A DNA stretch of 64,000 bases, taken from assembly GCF_014651615.1 (NCBI RefSeq), contig NZ_BMXF01000003.1:124001-188000 (forward strand), written 5' to 3'. The notes beneath the pieces were generated by a model. That model made no database searches, was not told where the DNA came from, and saw nothing but the letters and a program-made list of their open reading frames with translations. Position numbers and translations under genes: made by a program. This stretch comes from Persicitalea jodogahamensis (GTDB lineage Bacteria; Bacteroidota; Bacteroidia; Cytophagales; Spirosomataceae). Position 1 is the stretch's first letter, and each line of letters opens with the position of its first letter. Of the stretch, positions 42,415 through 51,224 are shown piece by piece.

Positions 42415-44985
42415 TTAACGCAGGCGCAGCGTCGTACCCACGCGCAGTCCAAGTCCCTGGTACCTGTTGCCAGTAAATTGCCCCACCACCTCCACCCGGA
42501 AGAGGCGAATAATACCGTCCAAGCCATACACCAGCTCAGTGTAATTCCTCACCGCCGGTGTACTCAGATAATGCACCTGTAAAACCTCGCTCAGCCCCGC
42601 CAAACGTACGAAAGGCAGACGGGTGAGGACAAAGCGCTGCGAATCCCACAAAATGTGGCCCTGAAAAAATTTGTTTGAAGTGCTGTACTGATAATAGGGC
42701 AGCATCCTGAAACTGGTGAGCATATCGCCATTCTGGAAGAAAAACTCGTTCCCCATGAAGTGGCGGAAGTCGGGGAAGTACATTCTTTCTTGGGATAAGA
42801 AACTACCGCCGCTGACCGACAGCCGCAAATTACTACGCGGTCCCGTATCAAAATTCTGGCGGATGGAGCCTTCCAGCAGAGTATAATCGGGGGCCAGATC
42901 GTTCGTAGGAATGGCGCGCTTCAAGCCCAGCAGAAATGTCGGTCCTTTGTTATACCAATAGCGTTTCTGGCCGTTTCGGATGGCATATTTTTGCCAGGGA
43001 CGGACGTTCACATTCAGGTTCCAAAGCAAGGCGCGATGCGTCGGAAATCCTGCGTTGGCAATCTCCACATTGTCGGGTCGATTGGGGGTATAAGCGCGAC
43101 TTTTCCAATCAATGTAGGTTTGCGTTTTTTCAAGGTTAGAAAGTTCGTTACGCCGGGCAAATTCCAACCCCGTCGAGAAAGTAAGGATACCCCCAAGGTA
43201 ACGGTAGGTGTAGTCGGCGCGGAGAAATTGCTTTTGGTAGATTTTCAGAAAATTCTGTTCGAATAGCAGCGTCGTCAGACTGTTCAGGCCTGGTGAAATG
43301 GGGGCGTTGGGATTGAACTGGTAGATGTATTCACCGCCTTCTACGCTGGCGTTCCACTTCCGGTTGCCCAGGGTACTTTGCAAAGTGCCGTTTAGCCTGT
43401 TTCGCCCCAAAGCGTATCGCGCCAGAGGCTTGATTCCTGCTTCGTAATCCTTTCCCCAGCGCTTTTTCCATTCCAGGGCCATATCGAAGACATAGCCTTC
43501 AACGGTATTGTAGGCCAGGGAGCTGGCCGGACTCTCGAACGTCAGGTAGTTGCGCTCCCGGAACTTATAAGTGTGGCCCGTCAGCAAATGCATGGGTTTG
43601 AAACTCGTGGAGTCATTGCGGGTGCTGTCTTTGTCCAACTTTTCCTGCCTGACGATGCGCACGCTGTCCTGAATCTTATAGCTTTTGACTTCCAGTTGCG
43701 TCAACGGTACGGGGCGCAGGGTTTCCCAGTAGGTTGTGTCACGCTTGTTTGCCAGCGAATCCACGATGACCGAATCCTGCCGAACCGCCCGTACGTCCTG
43801 CCCGGCGGCTTTGCGTTCTTTTTTTTCTTCCTTTTCGTATTCCTTGATAATCTTCCGGAAATTCTTGGTGGAAAACTCTTTCTGCTGCTCGATCATTTTT
43901 TCAAGATCCGCCTTTCTTGATACCGCAGGTGCGTTTTCTTCCTTTTTATGATCCAGAATCGTGATGTCTTCTTTCAGATTGGGATCAATGTTGAGTTTCT
44001 GATAATTCATGGACACCACGTATTTGAACTCCCCCGCAAAACCCAGGTACCCGCCCTCGATCCTGAACTGTTGGTTGATGGGTAGCCACACGTTTTGCAC
44101 CGGACTAAATAGCTGTTTTACCCTGATTTTCAACCCCTGATAAATCGTTTCCAGATCGAAGCTATGAATGGCCCAGCGGTCTTCGATAATATACAGACTG
44201 CCCCGGAAAGTACCCTCGCCGTAGGCTTTGGGTATGACCTTAATTTTGTTCACGATCTCGCCCCGGTCTTCGAAAAAGCCCTCATACTCGAACCTGTAAT
44301 AGGCAAAGGCTTTGGGGGAAAGCGGCGTGGTCGCTCCCCCGACTTCGGGGCTGTAAAAACTCGCCAGCACGTACTGATTGGGTGTGGGGGTACTGTTATC
44401 CAGACTGTTTCGGGTGGACAGAATTTTCTGGTTGTAGGTGTTGGGGCGTCGGTAGGTGATTTCGGTAATGCTTTCGTTCAGGAAAGCCTTGCCCTCCTGC
44501 ACGCCCTCCTTTTTCAGGCGGCGTTCCAGCAGAAAAGGAATTTTAGTGGGCAAAGCGGTACTTCTGGTATAGGCACGGGCAGTGTAGCTGCGCACCTGCA
44601 ACTGGTGGAAGCGCGCCTTGGCGATAGCCCGCCGCATGACGCTGTACGCCGGGTCTTCCTTGCCCTTGCCGACCTGCGCCGCGTCAAGGTTCAGCGGCTG
44701 CTCTTCCAAAATCACGTTCAGTTCCAGGAAATCCTCGCTCACTGTGACCGTTTTGGTGACGGTTTTGAAGCTCAGATACTGGAAAACCAGCTCGTACTTT
44801 CCCGCCGGGAGCGAAAGTTCGTAGCGGCCTTCGGCATTGGCAAGTGTTCCGTTGCTGGTGCCTTGTACCACAATGCCCGCGTAGGGCAGCGGCTCGTTTC
44901 GGGTCGTGGCGATCAGGCCGCGTACTCCGCCTGCCAGGCTGACGTTCGTGAGAAGCAGGAAAAGAAATAAGAATCGTTGGCGCAT
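42415..44985 (-). CDS. DUF5686/carboxypeptidase-regulatory-like outer-membrane protein
   Basis: An 856-residue protein with a signal peptide (1-18), an N-terminal CarboxypepD_reg-like domain (~20-95: VRGLIATTRNEPLPYAGI, NAEGRYELSLPAGKYEL), a DUF5686-type middle (SVMRRAIAKARFHQLQVRSY, AFAYYRFEYEGFFEDRGE, LYIIEDRWAIHSFDL, VWLPINQQFRI), a coiled charged stretch at ~345-400 and a long C-terminal region of amphipathic strands ending LRVGTTLRLR. It is likely a beta-barrel with periplasmic extension. Widespread in Bacteroidota, with no settled function. Confidence 0.87.
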   Translation of the reverse strand: MRQRFLFLFLLLTNVSLAGGVRGLIATTRNEPLPYAGIVVQGTSNGTLANAEGRYELSLPAGKYELVFQYLSFKTVTKTVTVSEDFLELNVILEEQPLNLDAAQVGKGKEDPAYSVMRRAIAKARFHQLQVRSYTARAYTRSTALPTKIPFLLERRLKKEGVQEGKAFLNESITEITYRRPNTYNQKILSTRNSLDNSTPTPNQYVLASFYSPEVGGATTPLSPKAFAYYRFEYEGFFEDRGEIVNKIKVIPKAYGEGTFRGSLYIIEDRWAIHSFDLETIYQGLKIRVKQLFSPVQNVWLPINQQFRIEGGYLGFAGEFKYVVSMNYQKLNIDPNLKEDITILDHKKEENAPAVSRKADLEKMIEQQKEFSTKNFRKIIKEYEKEEKKERKAAGQDVRAVRQDSVIVDSLANKRDTTYWETLRPVPLTQLEVKSYKIQDSVRIVRQEKLDKDSTRNDSTSFKPMHLLTGHTYKFRERNYLTFESPASSLAYNTVEGYVFDMALEWKKRWGKDYEAGIKPLARYALGRNRLNGTLQSTLGNRKWNASVEGGEYIYQFNPNAPISPGLNSLTTLLFEQNFLKIYQKQFLRADYTYRYLGGILTFSTGLEFARRNELSNLEKTQTYIDWKSRAYTPNRPDNVEIANAGFPTHRALLWNLNVNVRPWQKYAIRNGQKRYWYNKGPTFLLGLKRAIPTNDLAPDYTLLEGSIRQNFDTGPRSNLRLSVSGGSFLSQERMYFPDFRHFMGNEFFFQNGDMLTSFRMLPYYQYSTSNKFFQGHILWDSQRFVLTRLPFVRLAGLSEVLQVHYLSTPAVRNYTELVYGLDGIIRLFRVEVVGQFTGNRYQGLGLRVGTTLRLR

Positions 44986-45082
44986 TTATTGTAAAGGCAA
45001 GAATTATTGAATCAAACGAACATTGCTTCTTGCTGGTAAGTTAGGTCCGCAGAGTTTATAAAGTGTACAAAACCAAAATCAA

Positions 45083-45937
45083 GTGTCCAACGTCAATAAA
45101 AAAATCGCCCTTATCACCGGTCCTACCTCAGGCATAGGTAAAATTACTGCTCTGGAACTCGCCAAACGGGGTTATAATCTCATACTACTGGCTAGAAACG
45201 CACAAAAAGCGGACGCATTGCAAATGGAGATTGGCGATCAGGCTGAAACTACCTTCGTGGAATGCGATCTGTCTGATTTGAAATCCGTACAAAAAGCGGT
45301 GGAAAAAATTCACGCCAACCATAGCCGTATCGACCTATTGGTGAACAATGCCGGACTGATGATGGATCACGAGGAGTTTTCCAAACAAGATATCGAGATG
45401 ACTTTCGCCGTAAACCATGTAGGGCACTTTCTGCTCACTACCGGCCTGATTGACCTTTTGAAGGCGGGCAAAGACGCCCGCATCGTCCATGTATCGTCGG
45501 GAGCGCATCAGTTCGCTAAATTCCAAATCGACCAGCTTGTGAGGCCCGAAAAATTCAGCGCCTGGACAACCTACGGAAACTCCAAATTGGCCAATATTCT
45601 GTTTTCAAACGAACTCGCGGAACGCCTGCAACCCATGGGAATAACCTCCAACGCTTTGCATCCCGGCTTTGTGGCGACGAGTTTCGGCTCTGGTTTTTCC
45701 AGTTTCGGCAGTATTGTCATGTGGCTGGCCCGGCCCTTTGCCAAATCCCCGCAGGAAGGCGCGCAGACGAGCATTTACCTGGCTTCTTCCCCCGAGGTGG
45801 CCGATACCACGGGTAAGTACTTTGATGATTGCAAACCCAAAACGCCCAGCAAAGATGCCCAGAGCAAGTTTCTGGCGACCAAACTCTGGGAATTGAGCGA
45901 AAAACTTGTCAAAGACTATAAACCCGCCAAAGCCTGA
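45083..45937 (+). CDS. Short-chain dehydrogenase/reductase (retinol dehydrogenase-like)
   Basis: A 284-residue Rossmann-fold oxidoreductase with a GTG start. Nucleotide binding: TGPTSGIG at 12-19; ECDLSDL for the adenine-ring Asp; NNAG near residue 90; catalytic Ser in HVSSGAHQ, and Y-x-x-x-K in TYGNSK. The C-terminal half contains NALHPGFVATSFG. The arrangement resembles eukaryotic-type retinol/WW-domain dehydrogenases, whose bacterial substrates are unknown. Its 3' end overlaps that of the convergent PLP enzyme gene by 22 bases. Confidence 0.92.
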   Translation: MSNVNKKIALITGPTSGIGKITALELAKRGYNLILLARNAQKADALQMEIGDQAETTFVECDLSDLKSVQKAVEKIHANHSRIDLLVNNAGLMMDHEEFSKQDIEMTFAVNHVGHFLLTTGLIDLLKAGKDARIVHVSSGAHQFAKFQIDQLVRPEKFSAWTTYGNSKLANILFSNELAERLQPMGITSNALHPGFVATSFGSGFSSFGSIVMWLARPFAKSPQEGAQTSIYLASSPEVADTTGKYFDDCKPKTPSKDAQSKFLATKLWELSEKLVKDYKPAKA

Positions 45938-47067
45938 CGCAGGTCGTTTATCAAATCTTCTGCGTGTTCGAGACCTACCGAAATCCGCAGCAGGTTTTTG
46001 GGCGTCAGAGTGTCCGGCCCTTCCACAGAGGCGCGGTGTTCGATCAGGCTTTCCACGCCGCCCAGGCTGGTGGCCGGCGTGAACAGGTTTAGTTTTTTGA
46101 TAAAGACAAGCGCCTCGTCGGCTCCGCCTTTCACCTGGACTGAAAGCATCGCTCCACCGCTGCTCATCTGGCGCTGGGAAGTATGGAAACCCGCGTGAGA
46201 AACCAGGCCCGGATAATGTACTTTTTCCACGGCCTCCTGGCTTTCCAGAAATTCCGCGACCTGTTGCGCGTTGGCGGATTGCTGCCGCACGCGCACGGCA
46301 AGAGTTTTGATACCCCGCACCACCAGCCAGCAATCAAAAGGCGACGGCACTGCCCCGCCCAGTGTCTGGAGTTGGCGGGCGCGATCCGACAGTTCTCCTT
46401 TTTTCTTGAAAATCAACGCTCCGCCCAACACGTCGCTATGCCCGCCCAAGTACTTGGTGGTCGAGTGCATCACCACGTCGCAACCCAGGTTGAGCGGGTT
46501 TTGTAACATGGGCGTTGCCCAGGTATTATCGCAGACACTGATGAGGTTATGCGCTTTGGCCAGCTGCGCAATTTCCTGTAAGTCGCTGACTTTGAGTTGT
46601 GGGTTGGATGGGGTTTCAAGCCAAACTACCCTGGTTTCGGGACGGATGGCGTTTTCTATTTCGGCGATTTTTGTGGTGTCGACCTTACTGAAAGTCAGAC
46701 CCCAACTCGTGAAAAAATCCTGCAAGAGCGAAGGGGTACCGTAATAGGCGTCGTCGGGTACCAGCACGTGGTCGCCGGGTTTCAGACACTGGAAAAAGGT
46801 CATGGCAGCAGCCTGGCCGGAGGAGAAGGCCATTGCTTCTGAGCCATTCTCCAAGGTGGCCAGTATAGTCTCGAGTTGTTCACGGTTGGGGTTGCCGGCT
46901 CTGGTGTAGAGGTAGCCATTGGGCAGTTCGTAGTTCTCATCGCGCTCGAAAGTCGTGGAGAGATACAGCGGCGCAACAACGGCAGCGGCATTCTTGTCTT
47001 CGAATTGACCACTGTGGAGAGCTAAGGTTTCTGGTTTCATAAGACTGGTTGACGTGGGTTGGGCCAT
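45916..47067 (-). CDS. Trans-sulfuration PLP enzyme (cystathionine gamma-synthase/lyase type)
   Basis: A 383-residue Cys/Met-metabolism PLP enzyme. Motifs: VAPLYLSTTFERD, YLYTRAGNPNREQLE (Tyr and Arg that bind the neighbouring subunit's PLP phosphate), AMAFSSGQAAAM, VCDNTWATPMLQNPL, and the Schiff-base Lys in HSTTKYLGGHSDVLGG. The C-terminal SLGGVESLIEHRAS fits cystathionine gamma-synthase/lyase or methionine gamma-lyase, which cannot be separated here. It acts in cysteine-methionine interconversion. The 3' end overlaps the SDR gene; the 5' end diverges from the thioredoxin-like gene. Confidence 0.92.
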   Translation of the reverse strand: MAQPTSTSLMKPETLALHSGQFEDKNAAAVVAPLYLSTTFERDENYELPNGYLYTRAGNPNREQLETILATLENGSEAMAFSSGQAAAMTFFQCLKPGDHVLVPDDAYYGTPSLLQDFFTSWGLTFSKVDTTKIAEIENAIRPETRVVWLETPSNPQLKVSDLQEIAQLAKAHNLISVCDNTWATPMLQNPLNLGCDVVMHSTTKYLGGHSDVLGGALIFKKKGELSDRARQLQTLGGAVPSPFDCWLVVRGIKTLAVRVRQQSANAQQVAEFLESQEAVEKVHYPGLVSHAGFHTSQRQMSSGGAMLSVQVKGGADEALVFIKKLNLFTPATSLGGVESLIEHRASVEGPDTLTPKNLLRISVGLEHAEDLINDLRQALAGL

Positions 47068-47197
47068 GGCGTCAGATGGTTGACGGGTTATTGGATTTAC
47101 AGAATCTGATCATTCAAATCCTGACTTTATTCCAAAGAACCGATTTTTTTGCCCGATTTTTGTTTTGAAAAAATACAGACTCACCAAGCCGACTAGC

Positions 47198-48457
47198 ATG
47201 TTTTCTGATTTGAACAAAAATATAACGATTCAGCTCCTTTCACTGCTGATGGTTTTGATTGTTGGAACAAGTGGTACCCTGCTTGCGCAAGGTATTCAGT
47301 TTCAGGAAAAAGACATCGATCAACTGGCAGTCGAGGCAAAGAAACAGGGCAAGCTGGTTTTTGTAGAAATGTACCTGAAAGGCTGTCCGCACTGCGAGGC
47401 ATTGGCTCCGGTGCTGGAAGAAAATAAGGTGGGCGAATTTTTCAATCCAAAATTTGTGAGTGCGAAGTACGAAGCCAACGCGCCACTCTCCAAGGCTTTG
47501 CAGGAAAAGAAAAAACTGCACTACCCCGAATTTCCGCTCTTCTTTTTCTTCAACGCCGATGGAGAGCTCATCCATCAGGCATCGCCATCGGACAAGCCGA
47601 CCCGTCCCGAATTCATTGAAGAAGTAATCCGCCACGCCAACGAAGCACTATCGCCCGCCACTCGAACCAGTTCCTATGCCACTCGATACCAAAACGGCGA
47701 AAGGAACCTGGATTTCCTCATCAACTACGCCAAATACGCTAAAACTACCCGCGACACGGCGCAATCGATTGCGCTGGCAACGGAGTTTGGGAAAATTTTC
47801 GTCCGGCCCGACGATCTGGAAAGTACCTACGGATTTTATGTCATCAGCCGCTTTATCAATGATTTTCAAAATCCGATGGCGCAGTATTTCTTCCAGCACC
47901 TGGATACGTATCGAAGCAGGCATGGCGCCCGGCCAGCCCAGGATGCGGGCGAGAACATCTTGTTCCAAAGTTTGTACGGCAAAGGTTCCGACAAGCTTTC
48001 GTCCAAAGAAATAACCGCCATGCGGCAGGCTTTGGAATCCCTCGGCGTAGCTCCCAACATCGCATCTATGCGAACCATCCTGAAAGAATTGGAGGCTTAT
48101 TTCCGGGAGAAAAACACTGCGGCCGCTACGGCCCGCTTCGATGAGTACCAAGCCGGCAACCTGCTCAGAACTACCGACTACGCCTACCTCATGCGTTTTT
48201 TTAATGACAAAGCTCCCGACCCAGCCTATGCGGAAAAGCTAATAGGTTGGACTGACAAAGCCATAAAAGCCGTGAACACTTACGATCAGAATAAGCCCGA
48301 AGTCGCCGAACTCTACCGCGAGCAGTCGGAAGCTTATTTCCGATTGGGGAAAAAGGAGGAAGGGAAAAAAGCTGCTGAAAAGGCGTTGGCAATCGCCAAA
48401 CTGGCCAAAGACAAACCCGATTCTTATGAGAAGCAGTTGGCGAAGTTCAGCAATTAG
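47198..48457 (+). CDS. Secreted thioredoxin-fold protein with helical C-terminal region
   Basis: A 419-residue protein: signal peptide (~9-31, ending LLAQ), a thioredoxin-like domain (~35-150) with VFVEMYLKGCPHCEALAPV (C63-P-H-C66) and a cis-Pro candidate in YPEFPLFFFF, then ~270 residues of helices with a TPR-like end (EVAELYREQSEAYFRLGKKEEG). It probably acts as a periplasmic disulfide reductase or peroxide-linked protein. The frame opens with a TTG at 47165, but the ATG at 47198 places the leader at the N-terminus. It diverges from one PLP enzyme gene and converges with the other. Confidence 0.82.
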   Translation: MFSDLNKNITIQLLSLLMVLIVGTSGTLLAQGIQFQEKDIDQLAVEAKKQGKLVFVEMYLKGCPHCEALAPVLEENKVGEFFNPKFVSAKYEANAPLSKALQEKKKLHYPEFPLFFFFNADGELIHQASPSDKPTRPEFIEEVIRHANEALSPATRTSSYATRYQNGERNLDFLINYAKYAKTTRDTAQSIALATEFGKIFVRPDDLESTYGFYVISRFINDFQNPMAQYFFQHLDTYRSRHGARPAQDAGENILFQSLYGKGSDKLSSKEITAMRQALESLGVAPNIASMRTILKELEAYFREKNTAAATARFDEYQAGNLLRTTDYAYLMRFFNDKAPDPAYAEKLIGWTDKAIKAVNTYDQNKPEVAELYREQSEAYFRLGKKEEGKKAAEKALAIAKLAKDKPDSYEKQLAKFSN

Positions 48458-48463
48458 GCGCTC

Positions 48464-49624
48464 TCATAACTGCTCCAAGGCCTGTTCCAAATCCGCAAGC
48501 AGGTAATCGGCGTCTTCGAGTCCGATGTAAAATCTAACCATCCGATGACGTTCGATGGCAGGGTCGAAATCTTCCGGTGCCATACCCCCCGCCTGTGGCA
48601 GGACGAGAGACTCGTATCCGCCCCACGAAACGGCCATCAGGAAGTGTTTGAACGCGACGGTAAAATTCTCGATGGCCTCGTGGCTGGTAGTTTTCAGAAC
48701 TACCGTCAGCAGGCCGCAGGCACCGGACATCTGTTTTCTGGCCAGCTCGATTTGCGGAAAATCTTCGTCTAACGGAAAAATGAGTCTTTCAATTTTCGGA
48801 TGACCTTTCAGAAACTCAACCACTTTCCGGGTGGTGAGCGTAATGCGTTCGAGGCGCATGGGCAAGGTGCGAAGTCCGCGCAGCAACAACCAGGCATCGA
48901 AGGGAGAAGCCTGAGTACCCGCTAAGATTATCTGGTTTTCGAATACTTTTTTTATCAATTCTCTGGAACCGGTAAGTACCCCGGCAACGGTATCGCTGTG
49001 GCCGCCTATGTACTTGGTGGCTGATTGCAGGCTCAGATCTATGCCGAAGGAATGTGGTTTTTGATAGAGAGGGGTGCAGTAGCTGTTGTCGATAACGGTA
49101 AGAATGTTGCGGCTACGGGCAAGCTGCGCGACCGCGGCCAGATCCTGCAATTCGTAGGTGAGCGTGTTGGGCGATTCGAGAAAAATCAGCCGGGTTTCGG
49201 GACGCAGTGCGGCTTCGAAATTCTCAATTTTTGTCCCATCTATGTAGGTAACCGTAATCCCAAAGCGCGGTAATATTCCATTAAATAGCCGGAGGGCCGA
49301 GTTGTAGGGTTTGTCCACCGAAATGATATGGTCGCCCGCCTGGACATTCGCCATCACGGCTCCGTAGATAGCCGATGCCCCGCTGTTGAAAACCAGGGCA
49401 TCTTCGGCTTCGTCCAAGGCAGCTAGTTTTTTTCGCAGCATGTCCACCGTTGGATTCATGGTGCGGGTATAGAGGTAAGTCGATTGTTCGTCGGCAAAGG
49501 CAGCCCTTAACTCAGCAAAGGTTTGAACGGCAAAGTTGCTGGTCTGAAAAATGGGTGGGGCAACGGCGTTATAATAGTGTTGGCGATCTTCGCCGAGTTC
49601 GTTGATAATAAAAGATTCTTCCAA
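48464..49624 (-). CDS. Second trans-sulfuration PLP enzyme
   Basis: A 386-residue paralogue of the enzyme at 45916 but clearly diverged: VAPPIFQTSNFAVQ, YLYTRTMNPTVDMLRKKL, ALVFNSGASAIYGA, VIDNSYCTPLYQKP and Schiff-base Lys in QSATKYIGGHSDTVAG. The Y-x-R and K motifs are intact, so it should be active, as cystathionine beta-lyase, gamma-lyase or a related C-S lyase. It ends 6 bases from the stop of the convergent thioredoxin-like gene and starts two bases from the end of the PH-domain gene, so those two minus-strand genes are probably co-transcribed. Confidence 0.9.
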   Translation of the reverse strand: MEESFIINELGEDRQHYYNAVAPPIFQTSNFAVQTFAELRAAFADEQSTYLYTRTMNPTVDMLRKKLAALDEAEDALVFNSGASAIYGAVMANVQAGDHIISVDKPYNSALRLFNGILPRFGITVTYIDGTKIENFEAALRPETRLIFLESPNTLTYELQDLAAVAQLARSRNILTVIDNSYCTPLYQKPHSFGIDLSLQSATKYIGGHSDTVAGVLTGSRELIKKVFENQIILAGTQASPFDAWLLLRGLRTLPMRLERITLTTRKVVEFLKGHPKIERLIFPLDEDFPQIELARKQMSGACGLLTVVLKTTSHEAIENFTVAFKHFLMAVSWGGYESLVLPQAGGMAPEDFDPAIERHRMVRFYIGLEDADYLLADLEQALEQL

Positions 49625-49625
49625 G

Positions 49626-50051
49626 TTATTTATTAAGATTTAATTCGATTTTTGGATTGATTTCCTGCAAATGTTCAATGAATTTTCCTTTCTCCTTTGG
49701 TGATACCAAAACACTGTCATAGGTGTTGTACTTTATTTCCAGCCGATCAATAGAAGTAGCAGGAGAACTCAATGGATTCATTGTGGATGATATTGATTTT
49801 ATTGAACCGATAGCAAGCTTTTTATTATAAAAGAAACCGGACTTTATTATCAGAGTACTCCCCTCAATCCTGTAAAAAGTAGTCAGGAACATGTGGATAA
49901 TAAAGGCCGATGTAGCCAGGACAGTGAAAAAGCCCGGCCAGCTATTGTCGTATACCATCAGTGCCATAACGCCCACCAATACAACCGAAAGCGGAATGGC
50001 AATTTCCAGGCCGATTTTTGAGCGGAAGGTAGTTGACGTAGTTATGGGCAT
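49626..50051 (-). CDS. Bacterial PH-domain membrane protein
   Basis: A 141-residue protein with two hydrophobic segments (about 16-33 and 40-58) followed by a bPH-type domain: TTFYRIEGSTLIIKSGFFYNKKLAIGSIKSIS, then LEIKYNTYDSVLVSPKEKGKFIEHLQ. Such proteins sit in the inner membrane with the PH domain in the cytoplasm; functions are mostly unknown. It lies directly upstream of, and two bases from, the PLP enzyme gene on the same strand. Confidence 0.78.
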   Translation of the reverse strand: MPITTSTTFRSKIGLEIAIPLSVVLVGVMALMVYDNSWPGFFTVLATSAFIIHMFLTTFYRIEGSTLIIKSGFFYNKKLAIGSIKSISSTMNPLSSPATSIDRLEIKYNTYDSVLVSPKEKGKFIEHLQEINPKIELNLNK

Positions 50052-50137
50052 TGGGGGAATTAAAGATTACAAAATGGTAATAGTCAGGTTTGTATGTTTT
50101 AATCAAGAGGGCTTTTTCTGTTTCGCGCATTCAAAAA

Positions 50138-51175
50138 CTACCTGACTTCTGAGAGTGCTCTTTCCTTTCCAAATGCCTCCAAAGCTTCTTCCGAAATGAT
50201 TCCTTCCCGAACCGAATGTTCTATAGCCTCGCTGCTGTGTTCAAAATAGCAGGTACTTACGCCCAGTCCCGCGATATTGTCAATTACATTCATTACTTCC
50301 GGCTTTTTCTGTTTCTCTGTCCGACGAATGTAGATAGCCCTAATGTTTCTAGGATAGATCTTAACGATATTCTCATAGATGTAGGGATCACGCTGCGAAT
50401 CATCGCCCAATAAAATGAAGGTATGTTGGGGGTAGAATGTTACGATATGTTCGATTTTGTTCTGTTTGTGCTGATGAGATCCGCCACCCGTGCTGAAAAA
50501 ATCGAATAAGCTGGTTTTGATTTTTTTTAACTTTAAAACCGCTTTTGGCAAGTTTTGCTTGATAATGAACCGATTGATGTACTCATACAGATTCCACTCG
50601 CTGCTGGACACGTAGAAAAAGGTGTTTTTCTCCTGACCATCCGCTTTTCTTCCGGCCAGGCTCAGCAATTGGTAATGCTTGACCACCCCCTCAAACGGCT
50701 TGCGGGCTTCCACATTTCGCGTGAGCATAACGTAGAGTTTTTTCAACACATTTCCACTATACGAAACCAGGAAGGTATCATCAATATCTGAAATGATCGT
50801 ATAGCCACCCTGACTTGGGACAAGCAGATCATCTTCCTTCATGATATTGACCGCTTGACCATCGATCTGGTCGTCGAGCGTCACCGAGAAGGGGTGCCAC
50901 CCGCTTTTCAGTTTTTCGGACAAAGGCACAGCAAAGCGGAAATAGCCATCAAAGAGGGCACGTGTCTCGACCTCCTGTCCATTGAAGCGGAAAATCAGCC
51001 TGGCGTTGGGGACCGTCTTGACCGTGAAAAGCTGGAATACCGACTTAATATATCGAAACCCTTCACGATCATACAGATTTTGGGAAGAAGGGTATTTGCG
51101 AAAAACGTGACCCTGCACTACCACTTCGCGGTCGTTGGCATAGCCTCGGTACAATTTTAGTTCGTGGGATTTCAT
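50138..51175 (-). CDS. App1-family phosphatidate phosphatase
   Basis: A 345-residue protein with an N-terminal beta domain (~1-120) and a HAD-like App1/LNS2 catalytic domain. The DxDxT motif is SDIDDT (D130, D132) in YTIISDIDDTFLVSYSG; further HAD-type elements are the YVSSSEWNLYEYI segment and the acidic LLGDDSQRDPYIYENI. Relatives such as yeast App1 dephosphorylate phosphatidic acid to diacylglycerol. It is divergently transcribed, 49 bases away, from a diacylglycerol-kinase-family gene that could do the reverse reaction. Confidence 0.87.
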   Translation of the reverse strand: MKSHELKLYRGYANDREVVVQGHVFRKYPSSQNLYDREGFRYIKSVFQLFTVKTVPNARLIFRFNGQEVETRALFDGYFRFAVPLSEKLKSGWHPFSVTLDDQIDGQAVNIMKEDDLLVPSQGGYTIISDIDDTFLVSYSGNVLKKLYVMLTRNVEARKPFEGVVKHYQLLSLAGRKADGQEKNTFFYVSSSEWNLYEYINRFIIKQNLPKAVLKLKKIKTSLFDFFSTGGGSHQHKQNKIEHIVTFYPQHTFILLGDDSQRDPYIYENIVKIYPRNIRAIYIRRTEKQKKPEVMNVIDNIAGLGVSTCYFEHSSEAIEHSVREGIISEEALEAFGKERALSEVR

Positions 51176-51224
51176 GCAGTGGTTGATAATCTTTGTAAAT
51201 CGTCCCCTAACCTAAAAAAAGGAT

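Noticed and set aside
44164-44970. Open frame of 268 codons on the plus strand
   Set aside because: Antisense to the DUF5686-type gene, low-complexity Gly/Phe/Val content, no motifs.
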